NCBI GenBank assembly: GCA_007119035.1
Contig: SKQL01000026.1
Coordinates: 1 to 41,071 of the forward strand
DNA length: 41,071 nucleotides
Reading direction: 5' to 3'
Source: Nitriliruptorales bacterium
GTDB taxonomy: Bacteria; Actinomycetota; Nitriliruptoria; Euzebyales; Egibacteraceae
Made by a program: the position numbers and the translations under genes. The notes beneath the pieces were generated by a model. It worked only from the letters and a program-made list of their open reading frames with translations. It made no database searches and was not told the DNA's origin. Of the stretch, positions 16,260-23,422 are shown in pieces; position 1 is the stretch's first letter, and each line of letters opens with the position of its first letter.

Positions 16260-16331
16260 TCGGGGGTGGTGTAATTGGCAACACGTCTGGTTCTGGTCCA
16301 GTTGTTGGGGGTTCGAGTCCTCCCCCCCGAG
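16260..16331 (+). tRNA. tRNA-Gln (anticodon CTG)
   Basis: Cloverleaf: acceptor TCGGGGG pairs with CCCCCGA, a U1-A72 pair usual for tRNA-Gln. The anticodon loop TTCTGGT places CTG at 34-36. The T-arm is GGGGG-TTCGAGT-CCTCC with one G-U pair. The variable loop has four bases, the discriminator is G, and no CCA is encoded. The first anticodon-stem pair (27-43) is a U-U mismatch, leaving four pairs. It lies behind gltX, the enzyme expected to charge it indirectly. Confidence 0.93.
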
Positions 16332-16401
16332 CGAAGCGAAATCGATCCTCACCGGCAAGCGTTGTCGTCGCCGCGTGGACGTTCATGACGAGTAGGGCCA
16401 C

Positions 16402-17604
16402 GTGAGCGTGCAACCGGAGGGGGGATCGAACCGCCCCGTTCTCACCACGGCGGTCGTGACGGGCGCGTTGGTCGTGTCCGTCATGCCGCCGTTCCTCGCG
16501 GGCGCGTCTGGGGTGTTCCTGCGCGCTGACCTCGGATTCGACGAGGCCGGGCTCGGTATGGCCATCTCCGCGTTCTTCGGGGCCTTCGCGCTCACCGCGG
16601 TGTTCGGCAGCAGGTTGTCCGAGCGTCTGGGTGCGGGTCGTGCGCTGACCCTGTCCGCCTGTGGGAGTGCCAGCGTTCTCCTCGCCATCGCGGCGCTGGC
16701 GAGCAACCTGACCCATCTGGTCCTGCTGCTCGCGCTGGGCGGTGTCCTCAACGGCGTGGCCGAGCCCGCGACCAACCTCGCCATGGCGAGGGCGTTCGCG
16801 GAGCGCCAAGGATTCATGTTCGGGGTGAAGCAGTCAGCGCCGCCTTTCGTGACGTTGCTCGCGGGTGCTTCCGTGCCGCTCATCGCCCTCACGGTGGGGT
16901 GGCGCTGGGCGTTCGTGGGAGGTGCGATGCTCGCCCTCCTGGTCGGCATCCTGATGCCGTCGGGCCTGGCGCCTCCCCGACCCCGGAGCCGCACGGGCCG
17001 GATCCGCGAGGGAGATGCGGCGACCGCTCCGCTGGTGGCGATGGCGGTCGGCGCGGGCGCGGGTACCGCGGCGGCCGTCTCGCTCGGCTCGTTCCTGGTG
17101 GAGTCCGCTGTCGCGGGCGGCATCGACGTCAGCATGGCCGGTTGGCTGCTGGCGGTCGCAAGCGTGGCCGGGATCGGGGCGCGTCTGCTGGTCGGGTGGT
17201 TGGCGGACCGGCGACAGGGCATCGCCCTCTACGTCGTTGCGCTCATGTTGTTTGCCGGCGCGGGAGGCTACGCCATGATGGCCACAGGAAGCACCGCGCT
17301 GCTGCCCCTGGGGACCTTGATCGCGTACGCCTGCGGTTGGGGGTGGGTGGGCCTGCTCATGTACGCCATCGCCCGCCTCAACCCGAACGCACCCGGAGCA
17401 GCGACTGGGATCGTCCTCGCGGGCGCGGCCGTGGGGGCGGCAGTGGGCCCCTTCGCGTTCGGGTACGTCGTGTCCCTCGGCTCTTTCGGCGCGGCTTGGG
17501 CCATGGCCGCGACCTCCGCCCTGCTCTCGTCAGTGCTCGTGGTGGGAGCGAGGATGTGGTTGGTACGGGACCGGGACCGGAGGGCCTACGCCGCGGGGGC
17601 CTGA
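16402..17604 (+). CDS. MFS transporter
   Basis: 400 residues with about twelve hydrophobic helices in two halves separated by a basic loop near 190-205 (RPRSRTGRIREGD). The start of the first half has the layout AGLGMAISAFFGAFALTAVFGSRLSERLGAGRAL, the usual loop 2-3 motif of the major facilitator superfamily (G-x-L-x-[ED]-R-x-G-x-G-R). FMFGVKQSAPPFVTLLAG resembles the helix 5 region of NarK/OFA-like and drug:H+ antiporter members. Substrate unknown. GTG start follows the tRNA-Gln gene; convergent with tRNA-Glu. Confidence 0.85.
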   Translation: MSVQPEGGSNRPVLTTAVVTGALVVSVMPPFLAGASGVFLRADLGFDEAGLGMAISAFFGAFALTAVFGSRLSERLGAGRALTLSACGSASVLLAIAALASNLTHLVLLLALGGVLNGVAEPATNLAMARAFAERQGFMFGVKQSAPPFVTLLAGASVPLIALTVGWRWAFVGGAMLALLVGILMPSGLAPPRPRSRTGRIREGDAATAPLVAMAVGAGAGTAAAVSLGSFLVESAVAGGIDVSMAGWLLAVASVAGIGARLLVGWLADRRQGIALYVVALMLFAGAGGYAMMATGSTALLPLGTLIAYACGWGWVGLLMYAIARLNPNAPGAATGIVLAGAAVGAAVGPFAFGYVVSLGSFGAAWAMAATSALLSSVLVVGARMWLVRDRDRRAYAAGA

Positions 17605-17622
17605 GGCCCTCCGTCGCATCAC

Positions 17623-17644
17623 CCGCGTGAAGCTGCGAACGCGG
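17623..17644. terminator. Hairpin between convergent MFS and tRNA-Glu genes
   Basis: CCGCGT (17623-17628) pairs perfectly with ACGCGG (17639-17644) around a ten-base loop. It lies 19 bases after the MFS stop and ten bases beyond the 3' end of tRNA-Glu on the other strand. No U-run on either side. Confidence 0.38.
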
Positions 17645-17653
17645 CGTATGTCG

Positions 17654-17726
17654 CACCCCCGACGGGATTCGAACCCGTGTCGCCGCCGTGAGAGGGCGGT
17701 ATCCTAGGCCGCTAGACGACGGGGGC
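17654..17726 (-). tRNA. tRNA-Glu (anticodon CTC)
   Basis: Acceptor GCCCCCG pairs with CGGGGGT, ending in a G1-U72 wobble. The anticodon arm is CCGCC-CTCTCAC-GGCGG with CTC at 34-36, and the T-loop is TTCGAAT within ACGGG...CCCGT. Discriminator G, no CCA encoded. It reads toward the gltX/tRNA-Gln group, so the synthetase and its two cognate tRNAs lie within 3 kb. Confidence 0.94.
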
Positions 17727-17820
17727 AGGTGGCCGATCAGGCCGTCGTGGCGCACGTGGACAAAACGAACGCGCAGAGCTGAGGATAGCGAGGCCTCCGG
17801 GGCGTCGCAAACGCAGTCGC

Positions 17821-19344
17821 TCAAGGCCGGCGGCGGCTGCGCGGTAGCCACGGACGGCGCCGTTGCATCAGCGCGCGCACGGTTGCGTCCTGCTCGGTCG
17901 CCAGGCCCACGTGCTTGTCCTTCGGCGTATCGATGCGCTGGGACTCGTAGATCCCCCGGTGGGCCGAGAAGACGTAGCTGACCACACAGCCCACCGCGAG
18001 GTAGACGAAGGCCTCGGAGCCGAACAACTCGACGCCCATGACCGTGCAGGCGAGCGGGGTGTTCGTGGCGCCGGCGAAGACCGCGACGAGACCGACCGCG
18101 GCGAGCAGCTCCGGGGGCACGCCGAGCGGCGTGGCGAGGGCCGCACCCAGCGTCGCCCCGATGACGAACAGCGGCGTCACCTCGCCCCCCTGGAATCCCG
18201 CGCCCACGGTCAGCGTGGTGAACACGATCTTGAGGAGGAACGCTCCCGCGATCACGTCGCCCTCGTAGGAGCGCTCGATCAACGGCAGGGAGAGCCCGAG
18301 GTAGTCCGTGGTTCCCACCAGCAGGGTGAGGGCGATGACGATCAGGCCGCCGACCAGCGGTCGTGCTGGCGACCAGCGGATCGCGATGCGGTACATGCGC
18401 CGGAACCCGTACAGCATCTCGCTGAACAAGATGCTCGCGAGTGCGAAGGCGAGGCCGGCCAGCGCGACCAGGCCGATGAGGGCCGGGTCCAGAGGAATGC
18501 CCTCGAGGGCGACGGTCGGCGTAGGGGCATGCGGCAGCCCGGTCACGACGAAGATCGCGTCGGCCACGCGGTCGCCGACGATCGCGGCGGTGAGCGCGGG
18601 CACGAGCGCCTCGTAGCGCATCCGGCCGACGGACTGCACTTCCAGGGCGAACACGGTCCCCGCGAGGGGGACTCCGAAGACCGAGCCGAAGCCGCCCGCT
18701 ATGGAGGCGATCAGCAGGATCCGCCGGTCCTCCGGCCCGAGACGCAAGGCGCGGGAGAACGTGTCGCCCAGGCTGCTCGCCATCTGTATGCCAGTGCCCT
18801 CACGGCCGGCCGAGCCGCCGAAGAGGTGGGTTACCACGGTTCCGACCAGGACGAAGGGCGCCATCCTCAATGGCACGCCCTCCCGTGGAGTTGGCGCACG
18901 GAGGTGGTCCGCGAGGCCGTGGACCTCGTCGAGGATGAGGTTGTTGCCCTCCGCAGCGCGCCCACCGCGGTAGTGGTAGGCGAGCCCGATGGCCACGCCG
19001 GCCAGCGGCAGGAGGCCCAGCAGCCAGATATTGGCCTCCCGGGTCTCCGTCGCGAGCGCCAGGAGGACGAGGAAGGTCGCCGAGGCGACGCCCGCGAGGA
19101 TACCCACCGCGCCGCCGAGGACCGACCACTTCACGAGATGGTTGAGGAGCACGACCTGCTCCCTGCCCTCTACGCGGAGGAGCCCCCGCACGTAGCCGTA
19201 CGCCCAGGCAGGCAGGGCACGCCAGCCACGACCGGGGTCCCCCGCAGAGCCGGGGACCTCCCCCTCGAGGGGATGGTCACACCAGACACAGCGGCCTGGA
19301 GGGGTGGGTTGCTCGCACTCGGGGCAATCCAATTGGAGGGACAA
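17821..19344 (-). CDS. CLC anion transporter with fluoride (CLC-F) signatures and N-terminal zinc ribbon
   Basis: 507 residues. The CLC core carries GNNLI (133-137) in place of the GSGIP chloride motif, GGSAGREGTGIQM with gating glutamate E182, and GFQGGEVTP with E388. This combination is the pattern of fluoride/proton antiporters (CLC-F/EriC-F), where the Asn of GNN and the Glu of GGEVTP are functionally important; fluoride export is therefore likely. Before the first helix is a short CxxC-x8-CxxC ribbon (C7, C10, C19, C22), unusual for this family. Start is TTG 19344, and no ATG or GTG lies in frame close by. I saw no fluoride riboswitch upstream. Downstream of amiS on the same strand, with 67 bases between. 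Confidence 0.82.
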   Translation of the reverse strand: MSLQLDCPECEQPTPPGRCVWCDHPLEGEVPGSAGDPGRGWRALPAWAYGYVRGLLRVEGREQVVLLNHLVKWSVLGGAVGILAGVASATFLVLLALATETREANIWLLGLLPLAGVAIGLAYHYRGGRAAEGNNLILDEVHGLADHLRAPTPREGVPLRMAPFVLVGTVVTHLFGGSAGREGTGIQMASSLGDTFSRALRLGPEDRRILLIASIAGGFGSVFGVPLAGTVFALEVQSVGRMRYEALVPALTAAIVGDRVADAIFVVTGLPHAPTPTVALEGIPLDPALIGLVALAGLAFALASILFSEMLYGFRRMYRIAIRWSPARPLVGGLIVIALTLLVGTTDYLGLSLPLIERSYEGDVIAGAFLLKIVFTTLTVGAGFQGGEVTPLFVIGATLGAALATPLGVPPELLAAVGLVAVFAGATNTPLACTVMGVELFGSEAFVYLAVGCVVSYVFSAHRGIYESQRIDTPKDKHVGLATEQDATVRALMQRRRPWLPRSRRRP

Positions 19345-19411
19345 TCCAATGGTCCGATGGGGCCGCCGTTCGCACGGGCCTGTCCGACCCTTGCCACAGC
19401 CTACACCGCGA

Positions 19412-19915
19412 TCAGATGTAGCCGTTGAGGACGAGGAAGCCGGGGAGCCAAGCGGTGACGATCCCCAATGCCGTCGTCACGTAGGCGGCGAGGGTCCCGA
19501 TGGGCTTCTTGAGGGCGAGCAACAGGAAGTAGAGGAACCACAACACGGCCCACGCCGCCCAGTTGAGCCCGAGCCAGGTCTCGAAGACCGTTTCCGCGCC
19601 CTCGAGCGTGATGATCGATACGGGGACAGCGGTGATCGCCACGAACAGGCAGTACCAGCCGAGCCCCGAGCCCTCGGCCTTGGCGAACTGGTTGTAGGCC
19701 ACCCACAGGTAGGTGAACGCGAAGAGGAGGACGTAGGCGGCGAGTTGGATCGAGGCGAGGTCTTCCTGTGCCACCGCGAACACCGCGACCATCAGGCCGA
19801 CGAGACCCGTGAAGACGTTGAGGATGGCGATCTCGCGGTCCTCGATCTTTCCGAGGAGCCAGATGCCGTTCACGAACAGGACCGCCCCGACGTACAGGAG
19901 AACTAGACCGAGCAC
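19412..19915 (-). CDS. amiS: AmiS/UreI-family amide or urea channel
   Basis: A 167-residue inner-membrane protein with six predicted helices. MLGLVLLYVGAVLFVNGIWLLG, LNVFTGLVGLMVAV, FAFTYLWVAYNQFAKAEGSGLGWYCLFVAI and WFLYFLLLALKK follow the AmiS/UreI pattern, including the conserved LFVNG and FTYLW elements. Family members are proton-gated urea channels or short-chain amide channels. Beside a formamidase/acetamidase gene it most likely admits the amide substrate. GTG start with GGAGG upstream. Separated from fmdA by 82 bases holding a strong hairpin. Confidence 0.9.
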   Translation of the reverse strand: MLGLVLLYVGAVLFVNGIWLLGKIEDREIAILNVFTGLVGLMVAVFAVAQEDLASIQLAAYVLLFAFTYLWVAYNQFAKAEGSGLGWYCLFVAITAVPVSIITLEGAETVFETWLGLNWAAWAVLWFLYFLLLALKKPIGTLAAYVTTALGIVTAWLPGFLVLNGYI

Positions 19916-19954
19916 TGTGCACCACCTCCACCGAGCGTCGCCCCCACGGGGAAT

Positions 19955-19986
19955 GGGGTGGGAGCCGCATCTTGGCCTCCCACCCC
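19955..19986 (-). other. Strong intercistronic hairpin between fmdA and amiS
   Basis: A perfect ten-base-pair stem (arm GGGGTGGGAG on this strand and its complement) with a 12-base loop, lying between the formamidase stop and the amiS start. There is no U-run, so it could be a leaky terminator or an mRNA-processing or stability element that lowers channel expression relative to the enzyme. Confidence 0.6.
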
Positions 19987-19997
19987 CGCCGCGAGCC

Positions 19998-21251
19998 TCA
20001 CGAGGTCACTGCGACCTGGCCGCGGTTCCTGTGTTCGGGCCCGTCCGCATTGGGTCGGACATCGGTGTCGAAGATCTCCGTGGGGATGTACAACGAGCAG
20101 CAGGCGTTCGGGAGGTCCACCACGGCACTGACCCTGCCTTCGATCGGTGCGGTGCCGATGATGAAGTATGCCTGCTCGCCCGTGTAGCCGAACTTCTTGA
20201 GGTACTCGATGGCGTTCAGGCAGGCACGTCGATACGCGAGCGTCGCGTCCATGTACTCCTGCCTGTTCGTCTCGTGCTCGACGGATACGCCGCAGAACGC
20301 GATGAACTCCGAGTAGCGCGGCTCGACGTTGCCGGGCATGAAGATCGGGTTGGTCGTGACGCCATACTTCTCCATGCCCCCCTTGATGAGGTCGACGCCG
20401 AAGTCGATGTAGCCGCCCATCTCAATGGCCCCGCAGAAGGTGATCTCCCCATCCCCCTGGCTGAAGTGGAGGTCGCCCCCGGAGAACTTCGCCCCCGGCA
20501 CATGCACCGGGTACAGGACGCGTGCCCCCCTGGTGAAGTTCTTGATGTCGTGGTTGCCGCCGTTCTCCCTGGCGGGGATGGTCCGGGCCCCTTCCCGGGC
20601 GACCTTGTTGAAGTCGGCGGAGCCAGCCTCGAGCGTCCCCGCGAGGGCCTCGTTCTCGTCGGGCGGCAGCGCGAAAGGAGGAACGCGGTCGGGCTCTCGC
20701 GAGATCAGTTCGCGCTCGCGCTCGTTCCAGCTGTCGAGCAGCTGTTGTGAGGGAGCGGTACCGAAGAGGCCGGGGTGGGTGACGCCTGTGTACCGCACGC
20801 CCGGGATGTGACGGGACGAGGCCTGCTGTCCACGGAAGTCCCAAATGGCCTTGTAGGCGTCAGGGAAGACGTCGGTCAGGAATCCTCCGCCGTTGACCTT
20901 GGAGAAGATCCCGGTGTATCCCCACCCTTGTCCTGGCAGGTTGCCTACCGACTGCGGTATCGGACCCAGATCGAGGATGTCGATGACGAGCAGGTCCCCT
21001 GGCTCCGCGCCGCGGACGCCGATGGGGCCGCTCAGCACATGGCAGCGCAGCAACGCCATGTCCCGGATGTCGTTCGCCGAGTCGTCGTTGACGACCTGGC
21101 CGTCGGTCCAGTCGAGGCACTCGACCCGGAACTCGTCGCCGGGGGAGACCTCGGAGGCGATCGGGATGTCAGGATGCCAGCGGTTGTGGCCTGGGACGTC
21201 TTGGTCGAACATCGAGCGTGAGTAGTCGATCTGGAACGCTACGTCTGGCAT
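19998..21251 (-). CDS. fmdA: Formamidase/acetamidase (FmdA/AmdA family)
   Basis: Hydrolyses formamide or another short amide to ammonia and the acid. The 417-residue sequence covers the full FmdA_AmdA family: HNRWHPDIPIASEVSPGDEF, DWTDGQVVNDDSANDIRD, HVLSGPIGVRGAEPGDLLVIDI, GRTIPARENGGNHDIKN-like RTIPARENGGNHDIKN, VPGAKFSGGDLHFSQGDGEI and FCGAIEMGGYIDFGVDL. The N-terminal part matches formamidase of Methylophilus type, which forms homotrimers. The ATG has AGAGGAG seven bases upstream. It lies 30 bases behind fmdB and ahead of amiS, and is likely induced by its substrate through the AmiC-like and MarR proteins encoded nearby. Confidence 0.92.
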   Translation of the reverse strand: MPDVAFQIDYSRSMFDQDVPGHNRWHPDIPIASEVSPGDEFRVECLDWTDGQVVNDDSANDIRDMALLRCHVLSGPIGVRGAEPGDLLVIDILDLGPIPQSVGNLPGQGWGYTGIFSKVNGGGFLTDVFPDAYKAIWDFRGQQASSRHIPGVRYTGVTHPGLFGTAPSQQLLDSWNERERELISREPDRVPPFALPPDENEALAGTLEAGSADFNKVAREGARTIPARENGGNHDIKNFTRGARVLYPVHVPGAKFSGGDLHFSQGDGEITFCGAIEMGGYIDFGVDLIKGGMEKYGVTTNPIFMPGNVEPRYSEFIAFCGVSVEHETNRQEYMDATLAYRRACLNAIEYLKKFGYTGEQAYFIIGTAPIEGRVSAVVDLPNACCSLYIPTEIFDTDVRPNADGPEHRNRGQVAVTS

Positions 21252-21281
21252 ATCCGTACTCCTCTGTGCGGCTATCTCGCT

Positions 21282-21566
21282 TCACCACGTCGGCAGCCCT
21301 CTCGGCTTGGGATCCCCCTTTCGTGCTGCGGTAGGTCGCTGCGGCCTTGGGACCTCGTTCACCACGTCCGGTTGCTCGCTGGACCTCTCCGCGCGGGTGA
21401 GGGCGTCCGCGAGCGGGCGGGGGGTCCGGTTCACGTGGGGCGCGGAGTAGGAGCGACGCGCCTCGGCTCCGCACTGGACACAGGTGTCCGACGTCGCGGC
21501 GGTTCCCATCCTTCGGGTCAGCTCGAAGATCCCGCATCGTGGGCAGCGGTACCGATAGACAGCCAC
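21282..21566 (-). CDS. fmdB: FmdB-family zinc ribbon protein
   Basis: 94 residues. The N-terminal ribbon AVYRYRCPRCGIFELTRRMGTAATSDTCVQCG has C8/C11 and C29/C32, the CxxC...CxxC pattern of FmdB, and a polar, Pro/Arg-rich tail follows. In Methylophilus FmdB was proposed as a regulator of formamidase; its exact role is unsettled. GTG 21566 is preferred because GAGGGGAA precedes it and the family begins at this point, although the frame is open to 21686. First gene after the promoter at 21659-21686. Confidence 0.85.
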   Translation of the reverse strand: MAVYRYRCPRCGIFELTRRMGTAATSDTCVQCGAEARRSYSAPHVNRTPRPLADALTRAERSSEQPDVVNEVPRPQRPTAARKGDPKPRGLPTW

Positions 21567-21643
21567 TTCCCCTCGCCTCCTGACGCGCAAGCTCCGCGAG
21601 TAAGGGCCTCGCCTCGTCGCGACTTGTCGTCGTCGACGGGCTA

Positions 21644-21678
21644 TATCTCTGTTACGGAATAGTACTGAAATGGAGATA
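21644..21678. promoter_or_regulatory. 35-nt dyad over the -10 region, candidate operator
   Basis: TATCTC (21644-21649) and GAGATA (21673-21678) are perfect inverted arms. Further matching pairs inside (TT/AA at 21652-21653 and 21669-21670, plus isolated pairs) share the same centre at 21661, within the -10 box. A dimeric repressor such as the MarR protein encoded 1.3 kb away would block RNA polymerase here. The binding protein is inferred. Confidence 0.5.
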
Positions 21679-21686
21679 ACTGTCAA
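21659..21686 (-). promoter_or_regulatory. Sigma-70 promoter of fmdB-fmdA-amiS
   Basis: On the minus strand TTGACA (21686-21681, perfect -35) is followed after 16 bases by TACTAT (21664-21659, four of six -10 matches). The surrounding 70 bases are markedly AT-richer than the rest of the window. Transcription would start near 21652, leaving about 85 bases of leader before fmdB. It lies between the stop of the AmiC-like gene and fmdB. Confidence 0.68.
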
Positions 21687-21716
21687 GGGGGTATGAGGGT
21701 CTCGACGGGAGGGACG

Positions 21717-22841
21717 TCAGAGCCTGGTGACGACGTCGAACATGGTCCCGTCGGCACGGGCGAGGTGTATGTCCTGGACGAGGTGGTGGTTCCTGAGGTG
21801 GACGGACCCGCGGGGCCCGTCGTAGCCCACGGTCGCGTCGGTGTGGAGCAGGTCGGCCACACGAAGGGAGCTCACCTTGCGGGTCAGTGCGGCGAGTAGC
21901 CGCAGTGCCTCGTAGCAAGACTCGCCCATGCTGTTGAGCGGAGGCGCGTCCGCACCGAATCGGGCCGCGTACCGACCGACGAGGTCGAGGGCGCTCGGGG
22001 TGGTGAGCGCCTCGAAGTACGCCGCTGCGGAATAGAGATCCCGCGTGGCCTCGAACCCACTCGCGAGCAGCATGTTCTCGTCCATAAGCGGGCTGAGGCG
22101 GATCATGCTCCGGTCGAGCCCGGCTGCGGCGTACGCACGATTGAAGTGGACCGCGTCCTGCCCGACGAGCAGCATCAGCACACCGTCGGCTCGGCTGCGA
22201 GCGAGCCGGTGCAGGACCGCTCCGAAATTCTCCTGCCCGAGTGGAACGTACATCTCATCGACGATCTCCGTGCCGAGGCGCCGCGTCAGCGCATGGACAG
22301 CGGCCATCGACCCTCGTGGCCAGAGGTAGTCGTCCCCCACGACAGCCCATCGTCGGATGCCCAGCTCGCGGGCGAGCCACCCCATCGTCGGCACGATCTG
22401 ACGGTCGGGGGTCTCACCTGTCAGGAAGACGCCCTCTGTTCGCTCGCCACCCTCGTACAGGGCGCTGTACACGTAGGGCAGCTGTCCCTGCAGATGGGCT
22501 GCCACGGCCCTGCGGACGTGCGAGAGATGCCAGCCAGCGACCACGTCGATGGCCTCCCAGCGCACGAGCCGGTCGACGCGGTCCACGACGTCCTCGGGGT
22601 GGCCGGCTCCGTCGATCGGCACGAGATGGACCTCACGCCCGAGCAGCCCGCCCTCCGCGTTGATCTCCTCCGCGGCGAGCACGCCGCACGCCAGGCACGA
22701 TGACCCGAACATCCCCGCAGAGCCGTGCATCGGGATCAGAAGGCCCACGTTGATGGCCGCTCGCACACGTGTGCGGCTGGTCGGAGGTGCGCGGGACAGG
22801 GCCTCCGAGCGGTACACTGAGTTCCCGGTCAGATTCCACAT
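21717..22841 (-). CDS. AmiC-like ligand-binding protein (periplasmic-binding-protein fold, no signal peptide)
   Basis: 374 residues with the type I periplasmic binding fold of the UrtA/AmiC/LivJ group: INVGLLIPMHGSAGMFG, CGVLAAEEINAEGGLLGREVHLVPIDGAG, VDVVAGWHLSHVRRAVAAHL, RRWAVVGDDYLWPRGS and GRYAARFGADAPPLNSMGESCYEALRLL. The N-terminus (MWNLTGNSVYRSEALSRAPP) is polar, with no signal peptide or lipobox, so the protein should stay in the cytoplasm as a sensor, as AmiC of Pseudomonas and mycobacteria does, rather than feed an ABC transporter; no ABC genes are present. ATG 22841 lacks a good Shine-Dalgarno, and a start up to 30 codons later is possible. Divergent from marR. Confidence 0.82.
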   Translation of the reverse strand: MWNLTGNSVYRSEALSRAPPTSRTRVRAAINVGLLIPMHGSAGMFGSSCLACGVLAAEEINAEGGLLGREVHLVPIDGAGHPEDVVDRVDRLVRWEAIDVVAGWHLSHVRRAVAAHLQGQLPYVYSALYEGGERTEGVFLTGETPDRQIVPTMGWLARELGIRRWAVVGDDYLWPRGSMAAVHALTRRLGTEIVDEMYVPLGQENFGAVLHRLARSRADGVLMLLVGQDAVHFNRAYAAAGLDRSMIRLSPLMDENMLLASGFEATRDLYSAAAYFEALTTPSALDLVGRYAARFGADAPPLNSMGESCYEALRLLAALTRKVSSLRVADLLHTDATVGYDGPRGSVHLRNHHLVQDIHLARADGTMFDVVTRL

Positions 22842-22911
22842 TGCCGGATGATCCCACCGACGGCCGACCCTGAACTCGTTGTCTGGTTCGGATACTTGGG
22901 GACCTGCACGC

Positions 22912-23406
22912 ATGATCGTCACCGATGCCACGAACGTCTTGCGTATCTTAGGAGACGTGGACCGCTTCCTGGTGAGATTCTTGGATCCCGTGTTGCACGA
23001 CATGGGACTCGCGCGCGAGCATTGGCAGGTCCTCCGCCTCCTCGACGGTGGGCGGGGCCACCCGATGGGTGAGATAGCCCGGTCACTGCAACTTCCCAGT
23101 GCGACCGCCACCCGACTAGTGGACCTTCTCGTCACCAACATGTTCGCCTATCGCCGCAGCGATCCGCTCGACAGGCGGCGGGTGCTGGTTCAACTCTCCG
23201 ACACGGGCAGCGAGCGGCTGCGTCGGATCGAGGAGGCGCTGCGGGGGAGCACCTCGGCGGGGCTGACCGGGTTGAGTGCCGACGAGCGGAAGCGGCTGGT
23301 GGAGCTTTTCGACAGGTTCCTCGAGGCAAGCGCGTCCGGGGACGAGCAAGCAAGCAAAGTGTCCATTCGGAGTCAGGCGCCGACGTCTAGCGGAGCCCGC
23401 GACTAA
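22912..23406 (+). CDS. MarR-family transcriptional regulator
   Basis: A 164-residue winged-helix regulator. LREHWQVLRLLDGG-like LAREHWQVLRLLDGGRGHPMGEIARSLQLPSATATRLVDLLVTNMFAYRRSDPLDRRRVLVQLSDTG gives helix 3, the recognition helix and the wing with the D-x-R-DRR signature. Helices at both ends form the dimer interface. Divergent from the AmiC-like gene across 70 bases, in the same neighbourhood as an amidase and AmiS. In Mycobacterium smegmatis a MarR-type protein represses the acetamidase operon, and the same role is likely here. ATG 22912 has GGGGA ten bases upstream; a TTG at 22879 is the alternative. Confidence 0.85.
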   Translation: MIVTDATNVLRILGDVDRFLVRFLDPVLHDMGLAREHWQVLRLLDGGRGHPMGEIARSLQLPSATATRLVDLLVTNMFAYRRSDPLDRRRVLVQLSDTGSERLRRIEEALRGSTSAGLTGLSADERKRLVELFDRFLEASASGDEQASKVSIRSQAPTSSGARD

Positions 23407-23422
23407 CTGGTGGCCTCGCGGG
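23396..23422. terminator. Bidirectional hairpin at the marR convergent junction
   Basis: CCCGCGA (23396-23402) pairs perfectly with TCGCGGG (23416-23422). The 13-base loop contains the overlapping CTAA in which marR and the opposite-strand gene both stop, so it can serve both transcripts. Confidence 0.5.

Noticed and set aside
19345-19420. Possible fluoride riboswitch before the CLC-F-like gene
   Set aside because: The short leader does not show the conserved fluoride aptamer stems I could recognise; a covariance-model search would settle it.
17863-19428. A 521-codon open frame on the plus strand opposite the CLC gene
   Set aside because: Low-complexity, charged translation without recognisable motifs; the opposite strand encodes an unmistakable CLC transporter.
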